Positions 23,796 to 33,155 are shown, counted from the first letter of the stretch. The stretch is 64,000 bases of DNA from Albimonas pacifica (GCF_900113695.1 NZ_FOQH01000014.1:1-64000); one strand, 5' to 3'. The notes: generated from the sequence alone by a model not told the origin. Numbers and translations: made by a program.

Positions 23796-26084
23796 TCAGG
23801 CGGCGTTGAGGTAGCTCCAGACCCGCACCGGGGTGAACGGGGGGGCGGCCGCCTCGACGCCCGCCGCCAGCAGCGCGTCCTGGATCGCCAGCGCCAGCGC
23901 CGGGATCGCGCCGACCGCGCCGGCCTCGCCGCAGCCCTTCACCCCCAGCGGGTTGGTGGTGCAGGGGATCTCGTTGAGCTTGAACGAGATCGGCGGGAAG
24001 TCCGAGGCCCGCGGCATCCGGTAGTCCATGAAGGTCCCCGACAGCGGCTGCGCGGTGTCGGGGTCGAAGACCATCACCTCGCCCATCACCTGGCCCGCGC
24101 CCTGCACCAGCCCGCCATGCACCTGGCCCTCGACCAGCAGCGGGTTGACGATCTTCCCGAAATCGTCGGCGATCGAGTAGCGGGTGATCTCCACCGCGCC
24201 GGTCTCGGGGTCGAGCTCCACCTCCGCCACGTGGCAGCCGTTGGGGAAGGTGGCGACGCGGTCGTTGACCTCGCCCAGTCCCTGCACGCCGCCCATCTGC
24301 CCCGCCGCCTCGAACAGCGTGACCGAGCGGTCGGTGCCCTTGATCCGGAAGCGCCCGCCGTCCTCGACCGAGTATTCGATGTCGGCCCTGGCCGCCTCGA
24401 GCAGGGCCGAGGCGCCGTCCATGGCCTTGTCGACCACGTCCTTGGCCGCCAGCATCAGAACCCGGCTCGCCATGATCAGCGAGCGCGAGCCGCCGGTGCC
24501 CCCGACCGCGGTCAGCACGTCGGAATCGCCTGCCAGCAGGCGGATCTTCATCGGGTCGACGCCCAGCTCCTCATGCACGATCTGGGGCCACACCGTCTCG
24601 TGGCCCTGGCCGGTGGACTGGGTGCCGACGGCGAGCGTGATCTCCCCGTCCGGCTTCACGTCCATCAGCGCGCTCTCCGCGGGGCCGCCGCCGGTGCGCT
24701 CGAAGTAGTAGACCGCGGCGATGCCGGCGAGCTTGCCGCGGGCCGCGGCCTCGGCCCGGCGCGCCTCGAAGCCCGCCCAGTCGGCGGCGGCGGTGGCGTC
24801 GTCGACGTTGCGCGCGGGGTCGGCGCTGTCGAAGACGCAGCCGCCGTGGTTGGTGTAGGGCGTCTGGTCCGAGGTGATCAGGTTGCGCTTGCGGAACTCG
24901 GCCCGGTCGGCCCCGAAGGCGCGGGCGGCGGTCTCCATCAGCTGCTCGGTGATGTGGATCATCTCCGGCCGCCCGGCGCCGCGGTAGGCGTCGGTGGGCA
25001 CGGTGTTGGTGAAGGCGCCCTTCACCTCGTGCCGCCAGACCGGCACGTCGTACATGCCCCCCGAGATCGGCACCGAGAAGAAGGTGTGGATGGCCGCGCC
25101 GAAGGTCGAGTAGTAGGCGCCCAGGTTCGAGACCGAGCGGAAACGCATCGCCAGCACCTTGCCGTCCGCGTCGAAGGCGCCCTCGGCCAGCGTCAGCAGG
25201 TCCCGGCCCTGGGCGTCGGACAGGAACGCCTCCGAGCGGTCCGCGGTCCAGCGGATCACGGCGCCGAGGTCCCTGGCCCCGATCGCGATCAGCGCGTCCT
25301 CGGGGTGGGCCTGCAGCTTCATGCCGAAGCCGCCGCCCACGTCGGGGGTCAGCACGCGGATGGTCCCCGCGTCCACGCCCAGCTGGCGGGCGAGCTTGCC
25401 GCGCAGGTTGTGGGACCCCTGGGTGCCCGCATGGATCTCCCACCGCGCGCCGTCCCAGCCGATGCGGGCGGCGCGCGGCTCGAGCGAGGCGACCACGATG
25501 CGGTTGTTGACCACCTCGACCGAGACGGTCTTCGCGGCCCTGGCGAAGGCCGCGTCGGTCGCCTCGGCGTCGCCCATCCCCCAGTCGTAGGAGAGGTTGC
25601 CCGGCGCCTCGTCATGGAGCTGCGGCGCGCCGGGCTCCAGCGCCTCGCGCTGGCCGACGACGACGGGCAGCTCCTCGAGGTCCAGCTCGATCAGCTCGGC
25701 GGCGTCGCGGGCCTGGGCGAGGGTCTCGGCCACGATCATCGCCACCGGCTGGCCGACGAAGCGCACGCGCTCCCTGGCGAGGTGGGGCATGGCCACGGGC
25801 TTCGCCGGCTCGACGCCCTCGCCGGTGCTCTCCAGCGGGAAGTCGTTGGTCAGCGGGTTCAGCCGGCCCTCGATCTCGGCCCAGGTCAGCACCAGCCTCA
25901 CCCCCTCGGCCTCGCGCGCGGCGGAGACGTCGAGCGAGGCGATTCGGGCGTGACCGGCGGGCGAGCGCAGGAAATACGCGTGCAGGTCGCCGGCGGCGTG
26001 GATGTCGTCCACATAGCGGCCTTCGCCTTTCAGGAAACGCACGTCCTCGCGACGACGAATGGGCTGGCCGAGACCGAATTTCAT
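23796..26084 (-). CDS. Xanthine dehydrogenase-family molybdopterin-binding subunit (CoxL form II-like)
   Basis: The 762-residue protein is a large subunit of the molybdenum hydroxylase family (aldehyde oxidase/xanthine dehydrogenase a/b hammerhead and molybdopterin-binding domains). Seen are the N-terminal GQPIRRREDVRFLKGEGRYVDD, the LTPDVGGGFGMKL cofactor loop, DAYRGAGRPE and the C-terminal GVKGCGEAGAVGA containing the catalytic glutamate. The active-site loop is AYRGAGR, not the AYRCSFR of true CO dehydrogenases. It is therefore a form II-type enzyme acting on an unidentified aldehyde or heterocycle. The partner FAD (medium) and 2Fe-2S (small) subunits are not adjacent, which is unusual for this family. 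Confidence 0.92.
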   Translation of the reverse strand: MKFGLGQPIRRREDVRFLKGEGRYVDDIHAAGDLHAYFLRSPAGHARIASLDVSAAREAEGVRLVLTWAEIEGRLNPLTNDFPLESTGEGVEPAKPVAMPHLARERVRFVGQPVAMIVAETLAQARDAAELIELDLEELPVVVGQREALEPGAPQLHDEAPGNLSYDWGMGDAEATDAAFARAAKTVSVEVVNNRIVVASLEPRAARIGWDGARWEIHAGTQGSHNLRGKLARQLGVDAGTIRVLTPDVGGGFGMKLQAHPEDALIAIGARDLGAVIRWTADRSEAFLSDAQGRDLLTLAEGAFDADGKVLAMRFRSVSNLGAYYSTFGAAIHTFFSVPISGGMYDVPVWRHEVKGAFTNTVPTDAYRGAGRPEMIHITEQLMETAARAFGADRAEFRKRNLITSDQTPYTNHGGCVFDSADPARNVDDATAAADWAGFEARRAEAAARGKLAGIAAVYYFERTGGGPAESALMDVKPDGEITLAVGTQSTGQGHETVWPQIVHEELGVDPMKIRLLAGDSDVLTAVGGTGGSRSLIMASRVLMLAAKDVVDKAMDGASALLEAARADIEYSVEDGGRFRIKGTDRSVTLFEAAGQMGGVQGLGEVNDRVATFPNGCHVAEVELDPETGAVEITRYSIADDFGKIVNPLLVEGQVHGGLVQGAGQVMGEVMVFDPDTAQPLSGTFMDYRMPRASDFPPISFKLNEIPCTTNPLGVKGCGEAGAVGAIPALALAIQDALLAAGVEAAAPPFTPVRVWSYLNAA

Positions 26085-26152
26085 CAGCAGGCTCCGAATT
26101 TTGCGGAAAGATGCGCGGAGGGTCGCGCGGCGCGGCGATCGACGTTACTATT

Positions 26153-26164
26153 GTCTGGACAGAC
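26153..26164. promoter_or_regulatory. Inverted repeat in divergent promoter region
   Basis: GTCTG-GA-CAGAC is an exact inverted repeat 69 bp upstream of the hydroxylase start, in a 246-bp stretch (26085-26330) visibly lower in GC than its surroundings. TTGCGT (26212-26217), 17 bases and TTCATA (26235-26240) could serve the plus-strand gene. A regulator site is possible but unproven. Confidence 0.35.
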
Positions 26165-26330
26165 TGTGCAACGGGCCGATGAGTCGGCCGCCGGCAGGCA
26201 GTATCTGAAGATTGCGTGAACGATTTCACTGGCGTTCATAGAAGCGCGACGTTAATCTTCAGCAGTGTATCGAGCGTGTTGTGTGCGTGCATGCGGTGGA
26301 GTGAGTTGCGTGCGTGGTGACGACAGACTG

Positions 26331-26903
26331 ATGACGATTCTGACCGGAGTCGTCTTGACAATCGCCCTGGGCGCCGTGGTCCAGAGCGGCGATCTCATGG
26401 AGCGCTTCGGCGCCGGACCCGGCATCCATCCCCGTGACGACGTGGTCGCGCTCGCCGCCGGCGACGCCTACGCCATCGACGTTGTCGCCAACGACCGCGG
26501 CGCGGTGGAGGGCGACGGCCGACGGGTGCTGATCATGACCGCGCCGGCCTGCGGCGTCGCCTATCGCTCCGGCGACCGGGTGGTCTACCAGGCCGGGACC
26601 GACTGCGCCGGCCTCCAGCGCCTGACCTACTGCATCGCCCGCGGCGACGAGTGCCCGGGCGCCGAGGTGACGCTTGACGTCGCCTCGGTCGAGGTCGCCT
26701 CCAGCCCCACAGAGACTCCGGTCCAGCGCCTGGCCGAGCGGCCCTCGCGTCCCTCCGACGCGGAGGTCTCGATGATGCCCGGCGGCTCCGGCTTCACGCT
26801 GGAGACCGAGGCCGCGCCGGGCGACCGTCCGCTGGCCGGCCTGAGCACCGCGCTCGGCTCGCTGGCGCCTGACGAGACCCGGTCCGAGCCCGCGGCCGAG
26901 TGA
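26331..26903 (+). CDS. Hypothetical protein with N-terminal membrane segment and Ig-like domain
   Basis: The 190-residue product starts MTILTGVVLTIALGAVVQSG, a membrane anchor or signal segment. A compact cysteine-containing domain follows (about 35-115: RDDVVALAAGDAYAIDVVANDR..., APACGVAYRSGDRVVYQAG, LTYCIARGDECPG) and resembles the bacterial Ig-like/cadherin-like VANDxG repeats. The C-terminal 70 residues are Pro/Ser/Glu-rich and probably disordered. The frame opens at 26265, but ATG 26331 gives a clean membrane segment. It is divergent from the molybdenum hydroxylase. Function is unknown. Confidence 0.65.
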   Translation: MTILTGVVLTIALGAVVQSGDLMERFGAGPGIHPRDDVVALAAGDAYAIDVVANDRGAVEGDGRRVLIMTAPACGVAYRSGDRVVYQAGTDCAGLQRLTYCIARGDECPGAEVTLDVASVEVASSPTETPVQRLAERPSRPSDAEVSMMPGGSGFTLETEAAPGDRPLAGLSTALGSLAPDETRSEPAAE

Positions 26904-27071
26904 TCCGGCGGGCCCTGCGAAGGGCCCGGATGCGGGAAAGCCCCGACCCATTCGGCCCGTCCCCGGCGGGCCTCGACGCAGCGGGTCCCTCGCCGGGGCC
27001 CGGCGCGTTCGCGGCCGCCCCCGCGGCGGGCCGGCGCGGCCCCGACCCGAGGCCCGCCCTCAGGCCTGCCC

Positions 27072-27785
27072 TCAGGCCCGCCCCAGCCGCTCCAGCAGGT
27101 CCGGCAGCTCGACGATGGAGCCGAGCACGTGGTCGGCGTGGGGGGCGAGCTCATGCGCCTCCGCCGGCCCGGTCAGCACGCCCACCACCAGCCCCGCGCC
27201 TGCCGCGCGGCCCGCGCCCAGGTCGTGCAGGCTGTCGCCGATCATCGCCACCTCGCGCGGGTCCAGCCCGGCGGCGGCGGCGAAGGCCAGCACCATCCCC
27301 GGCCCCGGCTTCAGCCCGTGGCCGCTGTCGTAGCCGGCGATGAAGTCGAAGCGGTCCAGCGCGCCGAGGCTGCGCATGTGGGCGCGGGCCGCCCGCTCGG
27401 AATCGTGGGTCGCCACGCCCAGCGCCAGCCCGCGGGCGCGCAAGCCGTCCAGCAGCCCCGGCAGGTCCGGCGCCGCGGCCGTGGGCCCGTCCAGCACCGC
27501 GGCGGCGGCGCGGTCGTCGATCTCCGCCTCCAGCTCCGCCGCGTCGCGCCCGGGCAGGTGCGGGGCCCAGAGCGCCGCCACCTCCGCCGTCGAGCCCGCG
27601 ACCACCGGCGAGCCGGCGCGGAACCGCCGCGTCGCGGGGTCCAGGCCCGCCAGGTCGCCCAGCAGGGCGCGCAGCTCCAGGTCGTCGGGGGCGACGGCGG
27701 CCAGCGAGTCCTCGACGAAGCCGCGCCAGGTGGCCTCGAAGTCCAGCAGGGTGCCGTCCTTGTCGAAGAGAATGCCCCGGATCAT
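27072..27785 (-). CDS. HAD-superfamily hydrolase, phosphoglycolate phosphatase-like
   Basis: The 237-residue enzyme has the HAD motif I FDKDGT (nucleophile D8, acid D10), motif II in GVATHDSE and motif III/IV in KPGPGMVLAF...AMIGDSLHDLGAG. Residues between 20 and 90 form the helical cap. This Gph-like layout fits dephosphorylation of 2-phosphoglycolate or another small phosphate ester. The substrate is not determined by sequence. ATG 27785 gives the standard MIRGILFDKDGTLLDF start. It stands alone, with about 170 bp to the upstream convergent hypothetical. Confidence 0.88.
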   Translation of the reverse strand: MIRGILFDKDGTLLDFEATWRGFVEDSLAAVAPDDLELRALLGDLAGLDPATRRFRAGSPVVAGSTAEVAALWAPHLPGRDAAELEAEIDDRAAAAVLDGPTAAAPDLPGLLDGLRARGLALGVATHDSERAARAHMRSLGALDRFDFIAGYDSGHGLKPGPGMVLAFAAAAGLDPREVAMIGDSLHDLGAGRAAGAGLVVGVLTGPAEAHELAPHADHVLGSIVELPDLLERLGRA

Positions 27786-27985
27786 GCCTGCCCGCCCCTC
27801 GTGTCTGCGCCGCGACCTCGCCTCCGTGTCTAGCCGCCGACGCCCGCCGGGGAAAGCCGCCGCGGGCGCCTGATGCTCGCGGTGCGGGCGGGTGCGGGCG
27901 GGAGACGCACGCAAGGGTTGATCGTGCGCCACGCCCCGTGCAGGGTGGGCGGCGGAGCGCGGGGCGGCGCGGAAAGGCCGGCCCC

Positions 27986-29329
27986 ATGGCGAGGCTGACG
28001 ATACGGGCGGGCGATCCGCCGGGCGCGGTGCGCTACACGGCCCAGGCGGCGCTGGACGGGCTCGCCGTCCTTTCGCCGCAGGTCGGCCCCCTGCGGCCCC
28101 GGCCCGACGGCCGCGAGGCGCTCCAGACCCTCCAGGGCCCCGAGGATCCGTTCCTGGTCTTCGCCCGCACGCTGACCGTCTCCTGGCGGCTGGACGCGCA
28201 GGGGCGGGCGACGCGCGCGCTCTCGGCCTTTCTCGAGCGGCCGGACGGCGAGGTCGAGTGGCGCTTCGTCGCCGTCGGCGCCCGCGCCGGCCGCCTGCTG
28301 GGCGCGGCGGTCGAGGCGGTGGGCGCGGGCGGCGACCCGATGCGCCCCCTCGCCCAGGTGGCGCAGCGGGTCGAGGGCGGGCGCGGCGACGACACGCTGG
28401 AAGGCGGGCTGCGCGACGACGTGATCGCGGGCGGGCGCGGCGACGACCGGCTGCACGGCTCGGCGGGCGCCGACCGGCTGGACGGGGGCGCGGGGGAGGA
28501 CCGGCTCGACTACGCCCAGCTCGGCGCGGCGCTCGGCCTCGGCCCGCGGCAGGCGGGCCTGCGGCTCGACGTCGAGGCGGGGCTCGTGCGGCTCCCCGGC
28601 CGGTTCCGCGACGCGTTCGAGGATATCGAGGGCTTCGCCCTGACCGACGCCGCCGACCGGGCCCGGGACGGGCGCGGGGCGAGCTTCGTCGCGCTCGGCG
28701 GCGGCGCCGACCGGGCGGCGATGGGCGGGGGCGACGACCGGGTCCACGGCGACGGCGGCCCCGACCGGATCGCGGGGCAGGGGGGCTCGGACCTCGTGTT
28801 CGGCGGCGACGGCGACGACCGCCTGAACGGCGGCGACGGCGCCGACGCCCTGTGGGGCGAGGGCGGCGACGACCTGCTGCGCGGCGGCGCGGGAGGCGAC
28901 ACGCTCGACGGCGGCGCGGGGCGCGACCGCCTGTTCGGCGCCGCCGGCGACGACACGCTGCGCGGGCAGGACGGCGACGACGAGCTGGCCGGCCAGGCGG
29001 GCGACGACCGGCTCGAGGGCGGGGAGGGCGACGACCTGCTCCGGGGCGGCGGGGGCGACGACGACCTCGACGGGGGCGGCGGCCTCGACCGGCTCGCGGG
29101 CGGGCCCGGCGCCGACCTCTTCCGCTTCGGCGCGCAGGGCGGCGAGGCGCTGGACTTCGAGCCCGGCCTCGACCGCGCCGCGCTGGCCGGCGCGGACCCC
29201 GCCGACCTCGCCTTCGTCGACGTCGCGGACGGCGTGCGGGTGGAGGCGCCGGAGGACGGCCCCGCGGTCCTGTTCCACGGGCTGAGCGCGGCGCAGCTCG
29301 ACGACCCGGCGAACTTCCTCCTCGCCTGA
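27986..29329 (+). CDS. RTX-type calcium-binding repeat protein (1)
   Basis: The 447-residue product starts MARLTIRAGD. Nonapeptide calcium-binding repeats of the GGxGxDxLx type occupy residues about 130-168 and again 245-378, e.g. GGDGDDRLNGGDGADALWGE. Between them lies an unrelated spacer (about 170-240) with RLDVEAGLVRLPGRFRDAFED. The end (about 385-447) is a non-repeat C-terminal region ending DDPANFLLA, the kind of tail read by type I secretion systems. It has no Sec signal. No hlyB/hlyD/tolC-type genes are nearby. GGAAAGG precedes the ATG. Its partner at 48732 shares the MARLT start and architecture. Confidence 0.85.
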   Translation: MARLTIRAGDPPGAVRYTAQAALDGLAVLSPQVGPLRPRPDGREALQTLQGPEDPFLVFARTLTVSWRLDAQGRATRALSAFLERPDGEVEWRFVAVGARAGRLLGAAVEAVGAGGDPMRPLAQVAQRVEGGRGDDTLEGGLRDDVIAGGRGDDRLHGSAGADRLDGGAGEDRLDYAQLGAALGLGPRQAGLRLDVEAGLVRLPGRFRDAFEDIEGFALTDAADRARDGRGASFVALGGGADRAAMGGGDDRVHGDGGPDRIAGQGGSDLVFGGDGDDRLNGGDGADALWGEGGDDLLRGGAGGDTLDGGAGRDRLFGAAGDDTLRGQDGDDELAGQAGDDRLEGGEGDDLLRGGGGDDDLDGGGGLDRLAGGPGADLFRFGAQGGEALDFEPGLDRAALAGADPADLAFVDVADGVRVEAPEDGPAVLFHGLSAAQLDDPANFLLA

Positions 29330-29440
29330 GCCCGCATCGGGGCGCGCGCCGGGGTGCGACCGAAGCCGAGCTTAACAACGTCCCCGATTTCATCGAAGGC
29401 TAGGGCCGGAGGAAACCCCGACCCGAGAGAAGGAGCCCCG

Positions 29441-29893
29441 ATGCCCCGCGAACGTCCGCTGCGCGACCAGTACGTCCGGTTCGTCCCGATGACCACCCGT
29501 CTGAAGGACAACGACCAGTACCTGCACATGAACAACACGGTCTATTACGAGTATTTCGACACCGTGGTGAACCTGTGGCTGATCCGGGACTGCGGGCTGA
29601 CCCTGCCCAACGGCCCCTACATCGGCATCATCGCCGAGACGCAGTGCTCCTACCTCTCGGAGGTGAAGTGGCCGCAGAACGTGGTGGTGGGGATGCGGAT
29701 CGACCGGATCGGCTCCTCCTCGATCACCTACGGGCTGGCGCTGTTCGGCGAGGATGAGGCGCGGGCGAACGCCATCTGCCGCTACGTGCACGTCTACTGC
29801 GACGGCGCCTCGCGCAGGCCCAGGCCGTTGCCAGACTACATGCTGGCCGAGGCCCGCAAGCTGATGCTGCCCGAGGCGGCGACGGCCGGGTGA
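29441..29893 (+). CDS. Hotdog-fold acyl-CoA thioesterase
   Basis: The 150-residue protein is a 4HBT/YbgC-like thioesterase. The active-site region is LKDNDQYLHMNNTVYYEYFDT (near 21-41, Asn/Asp in the NDQYLHMNN loop), followed by the central helix VVNLWLIRD and the strands IIAETQCSYLSEVKWP and VVVGMRIDRIGSSSITYGL. Such enzymes hydrolyse acyl-CoA or acyl-ACP. Chain preference is unknown. AGGAG lies 5 bases before ATG 29441. It stands alone on the strand, about 190 bp before the next gene. Confidence 0.9.
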   Translation: MPRERPLRDQYVRFVPMTTRLKDNDQYLHMNNTVYYEYFDTVVNLWLIRDCGLTLPNGPYIGIIAETQCSYLSEVKWPQNVVVGMRIDRIGSSSITYGLALFGEDEARANAICRYVHVYCDGASRRPRPLPDYMLAEARKLMLPEAATAG

Positions 29894-30086
29894 TCCCGGC
29901 CCGCCCGGCCCCGTCGGGCGGGCCGCACGCAGCCCGGGGCGCAGGCGCGCTCCCGCCTCATGGAACCGAGGCGCCGGCGGGTGGAAACGTCGGCCGCCTG
30001 CCCGGAAATCGCCATCCCGGGCGACAGGTCCGTTCCCGAGGGCCCCGGACGCGGGGCCGAGCCCGAAAGCGCAAGGGAGCGACCAG

Positions 30087-30596
30087 ATGACCGACCTCAA
30101 GAAGGCCGAACGCAATCCCCAGGCCCTGTTCTGGGAGGAGCTCGACGACGTGACCGCCGGGATGCTGGGGGTCGAGGGCATGAAGGCGAACCTTCAGCCG
30201 ATGTCCCACCATGCCGAGCCCGCCAAGGGCAAGCTGTGGTTCGTCACCCGCCGCGACGCCGAACTGGTGCGCGAAATCGGCCAGGGCGCCACGGCGCGCT
30301 ACGTGGTGGTGGGCGACGACCACGACTTCCACGCCTGCGCCTCCGGCGCGATCCGCCAGCGCCGCGACGACCGGGTGCTCGACGACCTGTGGAACCCGGT
30401 GGTGGCGAGCTGGTTCGAGCACGGCCGCGACGATCCCGACCTGGTGATGCTGGAGATGGACCTGCGCGAGGCCGACGTCTGGGCCTCGACCGACAGCGCC
30501 ACGCTGTTCGGCTGGGAGATCGCCAAGGCCAACATCAAGGGCGGCGAGCCGGACGTGGGCGTGCGCACCAGGATCGAGTTCGCCGTCGCCGCCTGA
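30087..30596 (+). CDS. Pyridoxamine 5'-phosphate oxidase-like (general stress) protein
   Basis: The 169-residue protein has the split-barrel flavin-binding fold of the general-stress-protein-26 type. The strands are GMLGVEGMKANLQPMSHHAE, KGKLWFVTRRDAELVREI, ARYVVVGDDHDFHACASG and the DLWNPVVASWFEHGRDDPDLVMLEM helix-strand unit. A WEIAKANIKGGEPDVG end follows. It is likely to bind FMN or FAD and act in redox stress. The true substrate is unknown. AAGGGAG precedes ATG 30087. A GC hairpin lies 76 bp after the stop. Confidence 0.87.
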   Translation: MTDLKKAERNPQALFWEELDDVTAGMLGVEGMKANLQPMSHHAEPAKGKLWFVTRRDAELVREIGQGATARYVVVGDDHDFHACASGAIRQRRDDRVLDDLWNPVVASWFEHGRDDPDLVMLEMDLREADVWASTDSATLFGWEIAKANIKGGEPDVGVRTRIEFAVAA

Positions 30597-30672
30597 TCGC
30601 GCGGGCCCGATCCCGGGATCCCGGGGCCTCCGCCCGCCCCGGGCCGCCCGCCGCGCGGGCGCGCCCGCCTCA

Positions 30673-30706
30673 CGCCCCCGGCCGCGCCAGCGCGCGGCCG
30701 GGGGCG
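30673..30706. terminator. Long GC hairpin between convergent genes
   Basis: A 15-base arm (30673-30687, starting CGCCCCCGG) and its exact complement (30692-30706) enclose a CAGC loop. It lies between the convergent flavin-barrel gene (stop 30596) and the VOC gene (stop 30750). Confidence 0.65.
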
Positions 30707-30749
30707 ATGCGTTTCAGAGGCGGGCCAGGGGGTCGCGCTGAGGGGCTGC

Positions 30750-31169
30750 TCAAAGGCCCCAGATCTTCGGCTCGGCGAACTCGACCGAATTGCCGGCGGG
30801 GTCGCGGCAGTAGATCGAGATGGCGCCGTTGGGCCACTCGATCCGGGTCTCGATCTCGATCCCGTGCTCGGCGAGCCGCGCAGCCCACCCCTCGATCCCC
30901 GGCCCTTCGGCCGAGAAGCAGACGTGCCCCGGCCCATGGGCGCCGTGGGGCGGCACCCGGATCGGCGCGTCGGCCGGGGCGGGGATCGCGGTGGCCAGCG
31001 GGTTGAACAGGAACACCATCCCGCCCGCCGCGCGGAAGAAGCGGTGGCGATCCTCGACGGACTGGATCATCTCCAGCCCCAGCGCCTCGCCGTAGAAGCG
31101 CGCGGCGGCGTCGAGGTCCTCGGCGTAGAGGCAGGTCTCGAGCACGCGGGGCGGGGCGGCGTCGGTCAT
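30750..31169 (-). CDS. VOC (glyoxalase/dioxygenase-fold) family protein
   Basis: The 139-residue protein has the two beta-alpha-beta-beta-beta units of the VOC superfamily: VLETCLYAEDLDAAARFYGEALG at the start and HVCFSAEG...GIEGWAARLAEHGIEIETRIEWPNGAISIYCRDPAGNSVEFAEP at the end. The metal ligand candidates are H near GPGHVCF and E in NSVEFAE. It ends KIWGL. Activity (isomerase, dioxygenase or resistance) is not specified by sequence. The gene lies 37 bp downstream of ttcA on the same strand and is probably co-transcribed. Confidence 0.9.
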   Translation of the reverse strand: MTDAAPPRVLETCLYAEDLDAAARFYGEALGLEMIQSVEDRHRFFRAAGGMVFLFNPLATAIPAPADAPIRVPPHGAHGPGHVCFSAEGPGIEGWAARLAEHGIEIETRIEWPNGAISIYCRDPAGNSVEFAEPKIWGL

Positions 31170-31206
31170 GGCGGGACTCCTGTGTCGAGGCGACCGCAGG
31201 GCGGGC

Positions 31207-32145
31207 CTATTCGGCGGCCTGCGGCCTCAGGCGCGGCGGCGCCTCGTAGCCGTCGCCGAGCGCGCCGCCGGGCAGGGCCTCGGCGCGGGTCGGGCCCGCC
31301 TCGGCGCCCAGGCCCGCCATCAGGCCGGCGAAGTCGAACAGCGCGGGGTCGGCGAGATGCGAGGGCCGCACGTTGGTCAGCGCCCGGAACATCACCGAGC
31401 GCCGGCCGGGGGAGCGGCGCTCCCACTCGTCGAGCATCGCCTTGACCTGCTGGCGCTGGAGGCCCTCCTGGCTGCCGCAGAGGTCGCAGGGGATGATCGG
31501 GTAGTCCATGGCCCGCGCATAGCGCTCGCAGTCCTGCTCGGCCACGAAGGCGAGCGGGCGCAGAACCGTCAGGTCGCCGTCCTCGTTGACCAGCTTCGGC
31601 GGCATGGAAGCGAGGCGGCCGCCGTGGAACAGGTTGAGGAAGAAGGTCTCGAGGATGTCGTCGCGGTGGTGGCCCAGCACCACGGCCTGGCAGCCCTCCT
31701 CCCGCGCGATGCGGTAGAGGTTGCCGCGGCGCAGGCGCGAGCAGAGCGCGCAGTAGGTGCGCCCGGCCGGCACCTTCTCCTTCACGATCGAGTAGGTGTC
31801 CTGATGCTCGATCCGGTGGGGGACCTGCATCCGGGTCAGGAACTCGGGCAGGACCGTCGCGGGGAAGCCGGGCTGGCCCTGGTCGAGGTTGCAGGCCAGC
31901 AGCTCGACCGGCAGCAGGCCGCGCCACTGGAGTTCCACGAGGGTCGCGAGCAGCGTGTAGCTGTCCTTGCCGCCCGAGAGGCAGACCAGCCAGCGCTGAC
32001 CCTTCACGGCCATGCCGTAGGTCTCGATCGCCTCGCGCGTCTCGCGGACCACGCGCTTGCGCAGCTTGCGGAACTCGGTGGTTCCGGGCGCGCCGCGCAG
32101 CAGCGGCGGGAGATCGGTCTCGGCGGAGGTCGCGACGTCGGACAT
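31207..32145 (-). CDS. ttcA: tRNA 2-thiocytidine(32) synthetase TtcA
   Basis: The 312-residue enzyme thiolates cytidine 32 of tRNA using ATP and a 4Fe-4S cluster. The PP-loop SGGKDS is at residues 57-62. The cluster cysteines are visible in YCALCSRL and IPCDLCGSQ. Other family blocks are [31 protein letters not shown] and [16 protein letters not shown]. The C-terminal 45 residues are variable. ATG 32145 is the expected start ([17 protein letters not shown] follows at about 25). It heads a two-gene unit with the VOC protein and is divergent from the lipoprotein gene. Confidence 0.96.
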   Translation of the reverse strand: MSDVATSAETDLPPLLRGAPGTTEFRKLRKRVVRETREAIETYGMAVKGQRWLVCLSGGKDSYTLLATLVELQWRGLLPVELLACNLDQGQPGFPATVLPEFLTRMQVPHRIEHQDTYSIVKEKVPAGRTYCALCSRLRRGNLYRIAREEGCQAVVLGHHRDDILETFFLNLFHGGRLASMPPKLVNEDGDLTVLRPLAFVAEQDCERYARAMDYPIIPCDLCGSQEGLQRQQVKAMLDEWERRSPGRRSVMFRALTNVRPSHLADPALFDFAGLMAGLGAEAGPTRAEALPGGALGDGYEAPPRLRPQAAE

Positions 32146-32315
32146 GAGGCCGCGATAGGGGATCGCGCGGCGGCGCGCAACCGGATTCCGGGGGGGCGGC
32201 GCGCCGCGGCGCGCGGGCGCGGACCGCGGACGGCCCCGGGTCGCTCCCCGGTCGGTCTTGCGGCGGGGGGGCGGGCCATCCTATCGTCCCGCCGTCCAGG
32301 AGGAGGACCGGGACG

Positions 32316-32909
32316 ATGCCAATCCATCCAGCCGCTTCGCGCCTCGGCACGGCGCTCGTGGGGCTCGCGACGCTGGCCGCCTGCGCGGGGGGGACGCCGG
32401 GCGGCGACGCCGGCCCGCCGCCGCGCCCGCCGATGGCCGAGGCCGAGTGCCGGGGCCTGCTGGCCACCGCCTCGCCGCGGACGCTGGCCGCGCAGGGCGC
32501 GGCGCTGCTGATCGCCGAACCGGAGCTGATCGAGGGCGGGACGGCCCGTCCCGTCTCCCTGCGCCTGCGCGAGCAGGTCTCGGGCGAGACGGCCTCGCTC
32601 GACTGCGTGGACGGGTCGGTGGTCTGGGGGGCGATCCCGCCGGGGCGCTGGAACGTCGAGGCGCTGGTCCCCGCGGGCGGCGCGCCCGGCGCGGCGATCC
32701 CGCTGGCGGGCACCGAGGCGGGCGCGGACGAGCTTCGCCTGGGCGCGGGCGAGACCATGCACCTCAGCCGCCCGACCTGGACCCGCCAGGGCGGCGCGCT
32801 GAGCTTCCGCTCGCGCATCGATGCGCGCGCCCAGACGGCCCTGGTCGAGCGCATGGCCCCCAACGTCGGCACGGCCCTGCTGCTGCGCGAGCTCGGCGAA
32901 GGCGGCTGA
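32316..32909 (+). CDS. Hypothetical lipoprotein
   Basis: The 197-residue product has a lipoprotein signal (LGTALVGLATLAAC; lipobox cysteine C23) with a preceding arginine, so it is likely to be membrane-anchored in the periplasm. After a Pro/Gly linker it has a mixed alpha/beta domain with a cysteine pair (AECRGLL and SLDCVDG) and no recognised family. AGGAGGAGG lies 8 bases before ATG 32316. It stands alone, divergent from ttcA. The next 246 bp carry GC repeats. Confidence 0.72.
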   Translation: MPIHPAASRLGTALVGLATLAACAGGTPGGDAGPPPRPPMAEAECRGLLATASPRTLAAQGAALLIAEPELIEGGTARPVSLRLREQVSGETASLDCVDGSVVWGAIPPGRWNVEALVPAGGAPGAAIPLAGTEAGADELRLGAGETMHLSRPTWTRQGGALSFRSRIDARAQTALVERMAPNVGTALLLRELGEGG

Positions 32910-33155
32910 CGCGCCCCGCGCCGGCCGGGCCGCGGCGCGACGCGCCCGCCCGGGGCGGGCGTCCGGCTCGCCGCGGCGGGTCGGGCGATGCGCCCGGGGC
33001 CTGCGGGGCGGGCGAGGTTTCCAGAAGATCGGGAGGGCGTGCGGCGTGGCCGGCGGCGCCGCGGCGCGACGGGCGCGCCTGAGGCGGGCGGTCGGCCCGC
33101 CGCGGAAGGGGCTCTGGCGCGCCCGGGGCGGAACCGCGGCGCGCCGGGCGCGGGA
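32910..33155. repeat. GC-rich intergenic stretch with dispersed CGCCGCGGCGCGACG motif
   Basis: The core CCGCGGCGCGACG occurs at about 32931-32943 and 33059-33070 here. It occurs again at 60801-60815 and 60929-60943 in another intergenic stretch. The copies are followed by GCGCGCC/GCGCCC-type sequence. No gene is seen in these 246 bp. Confidence 0.45.

Noticed and set aside
23796-26084. True CO dehydrogenase large subunit
   Set aside because: The active-site loop reads AYRGAGR, not AYRCSFR, and no coxM or coxS is adjacent.
28380-29130. Regular short repeats resembling a CRISPR array
   Set aside because: The periodicity is 27 bp within one reading frame and codes for calcium-binding nonapeptides; there are no constant repeats with unique spacers.
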